Assembly (NCBI GenBank): GCA_964036045.1
Contig: OZ038395.1
Location: forward strand, 4,056,410-4,120,409
Source of the DNA: Eutreptiella sp. 'Long Island Sound 2002'
Taxonomy: Eukaryota; Euglenozoa; Euglenophyceae; Eutreptiales; Eutreptiaceae
Direction: 5' to 3'
DNA: 64,000 nucleotides
The notes beneath the pieces are model-generated. The model saw only the letters and a program-made list of their open reading frames with translations. It did no database searches and was not told the origin of the DNA. Position numbers and translations under genes: made by a program. Positions within the stretch are counted from its first letter, which is position 1. The number at the start of each line of letters is the position of its first letter. Shown here piece after piece: positions 60,597 through 64,000 of the stretch.

Positions 60597-61216
60597 CGGG
60601 TGCATGTTTTGTGGGCTCTATTTTCCTCCGCCGTTTGGTGTACCGATGGTGGAGCGTATAAGATTGCCATTATATTGGCCCCATGTCAGTGCCTTGGCGG
60701 CCTATAATGGTGGCACTAGCGTTGGCCATGGCCCTGTCGGGACTCTTTTTCTTGAGCCTAATTTTGTTCCCAGTGCAGGCACATTGGATGTTGGCCATGG
60801 ACTCTTTTCTTGGGCCTGATTTTGAGTCTAGTGCCAATGACAACATGTGAAACTATGTTATATTGGCCAAGTCCCAACTAATTGGTGGCCACGCAGAGTA
60901 CTATGTGCTTTGTGGACTCGGCGTCCCATTGTTAAGGTCGCTATGGGGTGCCGTACGGAACTGGTAGCTGTAAATATTGCGCATGTATTGCAAAGGTTGC
61001 ATTTCTTTCAATTTTTCAATTTTTTTTAATAATTTACACGACTTACCGCAAAAAAAAATTACACGCCCTTACCGCAAAAATAAAAAAATCCTTTTTTTTA
61101 ATAATTGACACGCATTTACTGCAAAAAAAAAATACACGACTAGACAATTTTTTTGTACACGACTTACATTTTTCACATTGAAATGTGCCCCTGTTGCATG
61201 CGTCTTGTCACTTCGT
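60597..61216. other. Intergenic, A/T-rich runs
   Basis: No gene seen. 61000-61170 has four TTTTTTT...ACACG.CTTAC.GCAAAAAAAA units, a T-rich/A-rich tandem repeat of about 45 bp. Confidence 0.45.
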
Positions 61217-61789
61217 ACCTTCGACTCTATCCAATACAAAACGAAGATCACATAGGGGATGTTTGTACGTTCTGCAAGTGAAAGTAGTGTGAGTAGAGCT
61301 ACCATGGAGTGCTTGGAAATTATATCCATAATAGACATTGCACTGAATACATGTTGATCGCAAAGCAACCCTCCCCTTCGTGCACGAAAGGCCTGAAGAA
61401 AGTTGTTGTTGGTGCTACTGAGCTACTGACAAACATTTCAAAAACCTTGTGCCTATTGAGGCATGAAATGCACGGCCAAAGGCCCATGATGCAAAAGGTA
61501 ACAGACTGCCATGTGTCACTTCGACAGGGGTATTGCTAAAACTGTCGGTACTCCAATGCGAGCTCCATAAGTCATGCTCTGGCATTGCAGAAAGGTCACC
61601 TAACGGTGGGACTCACAGAAAACCCTGTTTGAGAATTGGACTGGTCTTCCTCGATTGGCTTGTGCGCTTTGCACGACACATTCTCAGCCCAAGCTCCTGT
61701 ACGTGTATCCTGCAGTTACGAGGGAGACTCTCTGGTTAATGTAGTGGCGGTTATCCCATCTTCCTTCTTCGTTTTCATGCAGGCACAGA
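61217..61789 (+). promoter_or_regulatory. Duplicated upstream region of F-box/LRR gene 2
   Basis: Counterpart of 53935-54517, including the same TTTTCATGCAG just before the ATG at 61790. Confidence 0.5.
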
Positions 61790-63927
61790 ATGATACTGCA
61801 ATTGCCTTTGGAAGTACTGAACAACGTCACAGATTTTCTTGACTCAGAGTCGCTGTGTCACGTTTGTCAGAGGTTGAGGGCAGTACTTGGGAGTGGTCGT
61901 TATCTCAAGGTGAAGTGCCATGTAAACAAGATTGCACAGCGTGTGATCGGGTATGTTGGAAACATACGGTCATTGCGGTTCAGATGTTGTTCATTGAGAA
62001 GCAGTGAGGTACAGGCCCTTGCAGCACTGAAAGATGCCCCCTCATTGCATACACTAACCCTCGATCTCCGGGGAAATTCAGCTGGAGACAGCGGGGTACA
62101 GGCCCTTGCATCGCTGAAAGAGGCCCCCTCATTGCATAAGCTGACCCTTGATCTTGGGAACAGCGCAATGGGAGACAGTGGGGCACAAGCCCTTGCAGCG
62201 CTTAAGGAGACACCCTCGTTGCATACGTTGACCCTCGATCTTTGCAACAATGCAGTGGGAGCCAGTGGGGCACAGGCCCTTGCAGCGCTAAGGGAGGCCC
62301 CCTCATTGCATAAGCTGACCCTCAATTTTGGTAACAATTCAGTGGGTGACAGTGGGGCAGAGGCCCTTGCAACGCTGAACCAGGCCCCCTCGTTGCATAC
62401 ACTGACGCTCAACCTTGGAGACAATTCAGTGGGAGCCAGCGGGGCACAGGCCCTTGCAGCGTTGAAGGATGCCTCATCATTGCATACACTCTATCTCGAT
62501 CTTGGTTGCAATTCAGTTGGAGACAATGGGGCACAGGCCCTTGCTGCGCTGAAGGAGGCGCCTTCATTGAATGTGCTGACCCTTAACCTTCGCAACAATT
62601 CAGTGGGCGCCAGTGGGGCAAAGGCGCTTGCAACCCTGAAAGAGGCCCCCTCACTGCATACGCTGACCCTCAACCTTGGGAAAAGTTCAGTGGGAGCCAG
62701 TGGGGCAAAGGCCCTTGCAACCCTGAAAGAGGCCCCCTCATTGCATACACTAATCCTCGATCTTGGGGACAATTCAGTGGGTGACAGTGGGGCGCAGGCC
62801 CTGGCAACGCTGAAGGAGGCCGTCTCATTGCATACACTGACCCTTGATCTTTGGAACAATTCAGTGGGAGACAGTGGGGCACAGGCCCTTGCAAGCCTGA
62901 AAGACGCCCCCTTGTTGCATACACTGACCCTCAATTTTTGGAACAATGCAGTTGGAGACAGTGGGGCACAGGCCCTGGCATCGCTGAAAGAGGGCCCCTC
63001 ATTGCATTCGCTGACCCTGACCTTTTGGAACAATTCAATTGGAGACAGTGGGGCAAAGGCCCTTGCAACCCTGAAAGAGGCCCCCTCATTGCATACACTA
63101 ATCCTCAATCTTGGGGACAATGGGGGTGACAATCAGTGGGTGACAGTGGGGCGCAGGCCCTGGCAACGCTGAAGGAGGCCGTCTCATTGCATACACTGAC
63201 CCTCAACCTTTGGAATAATTCAGTGGGAGACAATGGGGCACAGGCCCTTGCTGCGCTGAAGGAGGCGCCTTCATTGAATGTGCTGACCCTTAACCTTCGC
63301 AATTCAGTGGGTGACAGTGGGGCGCAGGCCCTGGCATCGCTGAAGGAGGCCGTCTCATTGCATACGCTGACCCTTGATCTTTGGAAGAATTCAGTGGGAG
63401 ACAGTGGGGCACGGGCCCTTGCAGGCCTGAAAGACGCCCCCTTGTTGCATACACTAATCCTCGATCTTGGGTTCAATTCAGTGGGTGACAGTGGGGCGCA
63501 GGCCCTGGCAACGCTGAAGGAGGCCGTCTCATTGCATACACTGACCCTCAACCTTTGGCACAATTCAGTGGGAGACAGTGGGGCACAGGCCCTTGCAAGC
63601 CTGAAAGACGCCCCCTTGTTGCATACACTGACCCTCAATTTTTGGAACAATGCAGTTGGAGACAGTGGGGCACAGGCCCTTGCATCGCTGAAAGAGGGCC
63701 CCTCATTGCATTCGCTTACCCTGATTTTTTGGAACAATTCAATTGGAGACAGTGGGGCAAAGGCCCTTGCAGCGTTGCAGGAGGCCCCCTGGTTGCATAC
63801 GCTGACCCTTGATCTGAGGCGCAATCCAGTGGGAGTCAGTGGGGCACAGGCCCTTGCAACGCTGCAGGAGGCATCCACATTGCATACACTGAACCTCGAT
63901 CTTGATGATAGTGATGATGAAGGCTGA
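61790..63927 (+). pseudogene. F-box/LRR copy 2, frame-shifted by a small insertion
   Basis: It is identical or nearly so to copy 1 over the F-box and first LRRs, then has more LRRs (about 13 before the break and 9 after). At about 63121-63140 the string GGGGACAATTCAGTGGGTGA of the standard repeat appears as GGGGACAAT, extra GGGGGTGACAA, then CAGTGGGTGA, a net gain of 11 bp. The first frame therefore ends at 63172, while the LRR frame continues from 63136 to the normal C-terminus (SDDEG) at 63927. Without the insertion the protein would be larger than copy 1. It may be a pseudogene, a truncated 460-residue protein or an assembly error. Confidence 0.7.
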
Positions 63928-64000
63928 GCCGGCGCTTTCACGGGCCTCCATCTTGGGAAGAGTTCAGTTGGATATCGAAGAAGGTCCATCGAAGATAGAA

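Overview
The window is eukaryotic and very repeat-rich. The evidence is short GT..AG introns (67-74 bp) beside a 2.5 kb intron, F-box/LRR, TSR/EGF, RING and ULP1-like protein architectures, a 16-bp target-site duplication with a poly(A) tail, TIR DNA transposons and several satellites. Base composition is patchy: two genes are extremely GC-rich, while the LRR and TSR/EGF genes are moderate, and poly-C/poly-G runs are everywhere. A large-genome protist or alga fits, but I cannot name the lineage from sequence alone. There is no sign of a bacterial, phage or organelle origin.

Layout. 1-9 kb: a 27-bp minisatellite of about 100 copies (1.85-4.63 kb), then the last three exons of a radical-SAM spore-photolyase-like gene (5.2-8.6 kb). 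9-19 kb: no convincing gene; 45-bp, 40-bp-hairpin and 43-bp tandem arrays. 19-30 kb: a TSR/EGF surface protein (20.3-22.1 kb) among decayed transposons (two related DDE transposase remnants, a Ty3/Gypsy-type RT remnant, several dispersed repeat families), then a GC-rich LRAT-like plus RING-finger gene (29.5-30.4 kb). 30.6-32.8 kb: low-complexity array, a segment duplicated at 57.5 kb, and a broken copy of the 58.9 kb gene split by a 647-bp TA-flanked MITE. 32.8-53.7 kb: an 85-bp satellite with two dyads per unit, serving as landing site for several insertions. 53.9-64 kb: two copies of an F-box/LRR gene about 7.3 kb apart, with a ULP1-protease-like gene between them.

The most interesting object is a 6,361-bp element at 36228-42588 inside the satellite. 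It has 29-bp terminal inverted repeats (two mismatches), a 5-bp target duplication CCACT and three genes. The third gene can be spliced in frame through five introns of 67-74 bp. Three of those introns carry a clear or slightly degenerate palindrome (core GCGCGAGGCCTCGCGC) near their middle and a fourth carries a weak version; the same palindrome occurs between genes and in the leader of this element, and I saw it nowhere else in the window. Gene 1 has two conserved-looking Asp motifs and may be the transposase; gene 3 has a ParB-like motif and an acidic/basic tail. The right end of the element plus adjoining satellite is present as three 1,043-bp tandem copies. A second insertion, 45951-48774, is a poly(A)-tailed retroposed unit whose single long reading frame is broken by one TAA.
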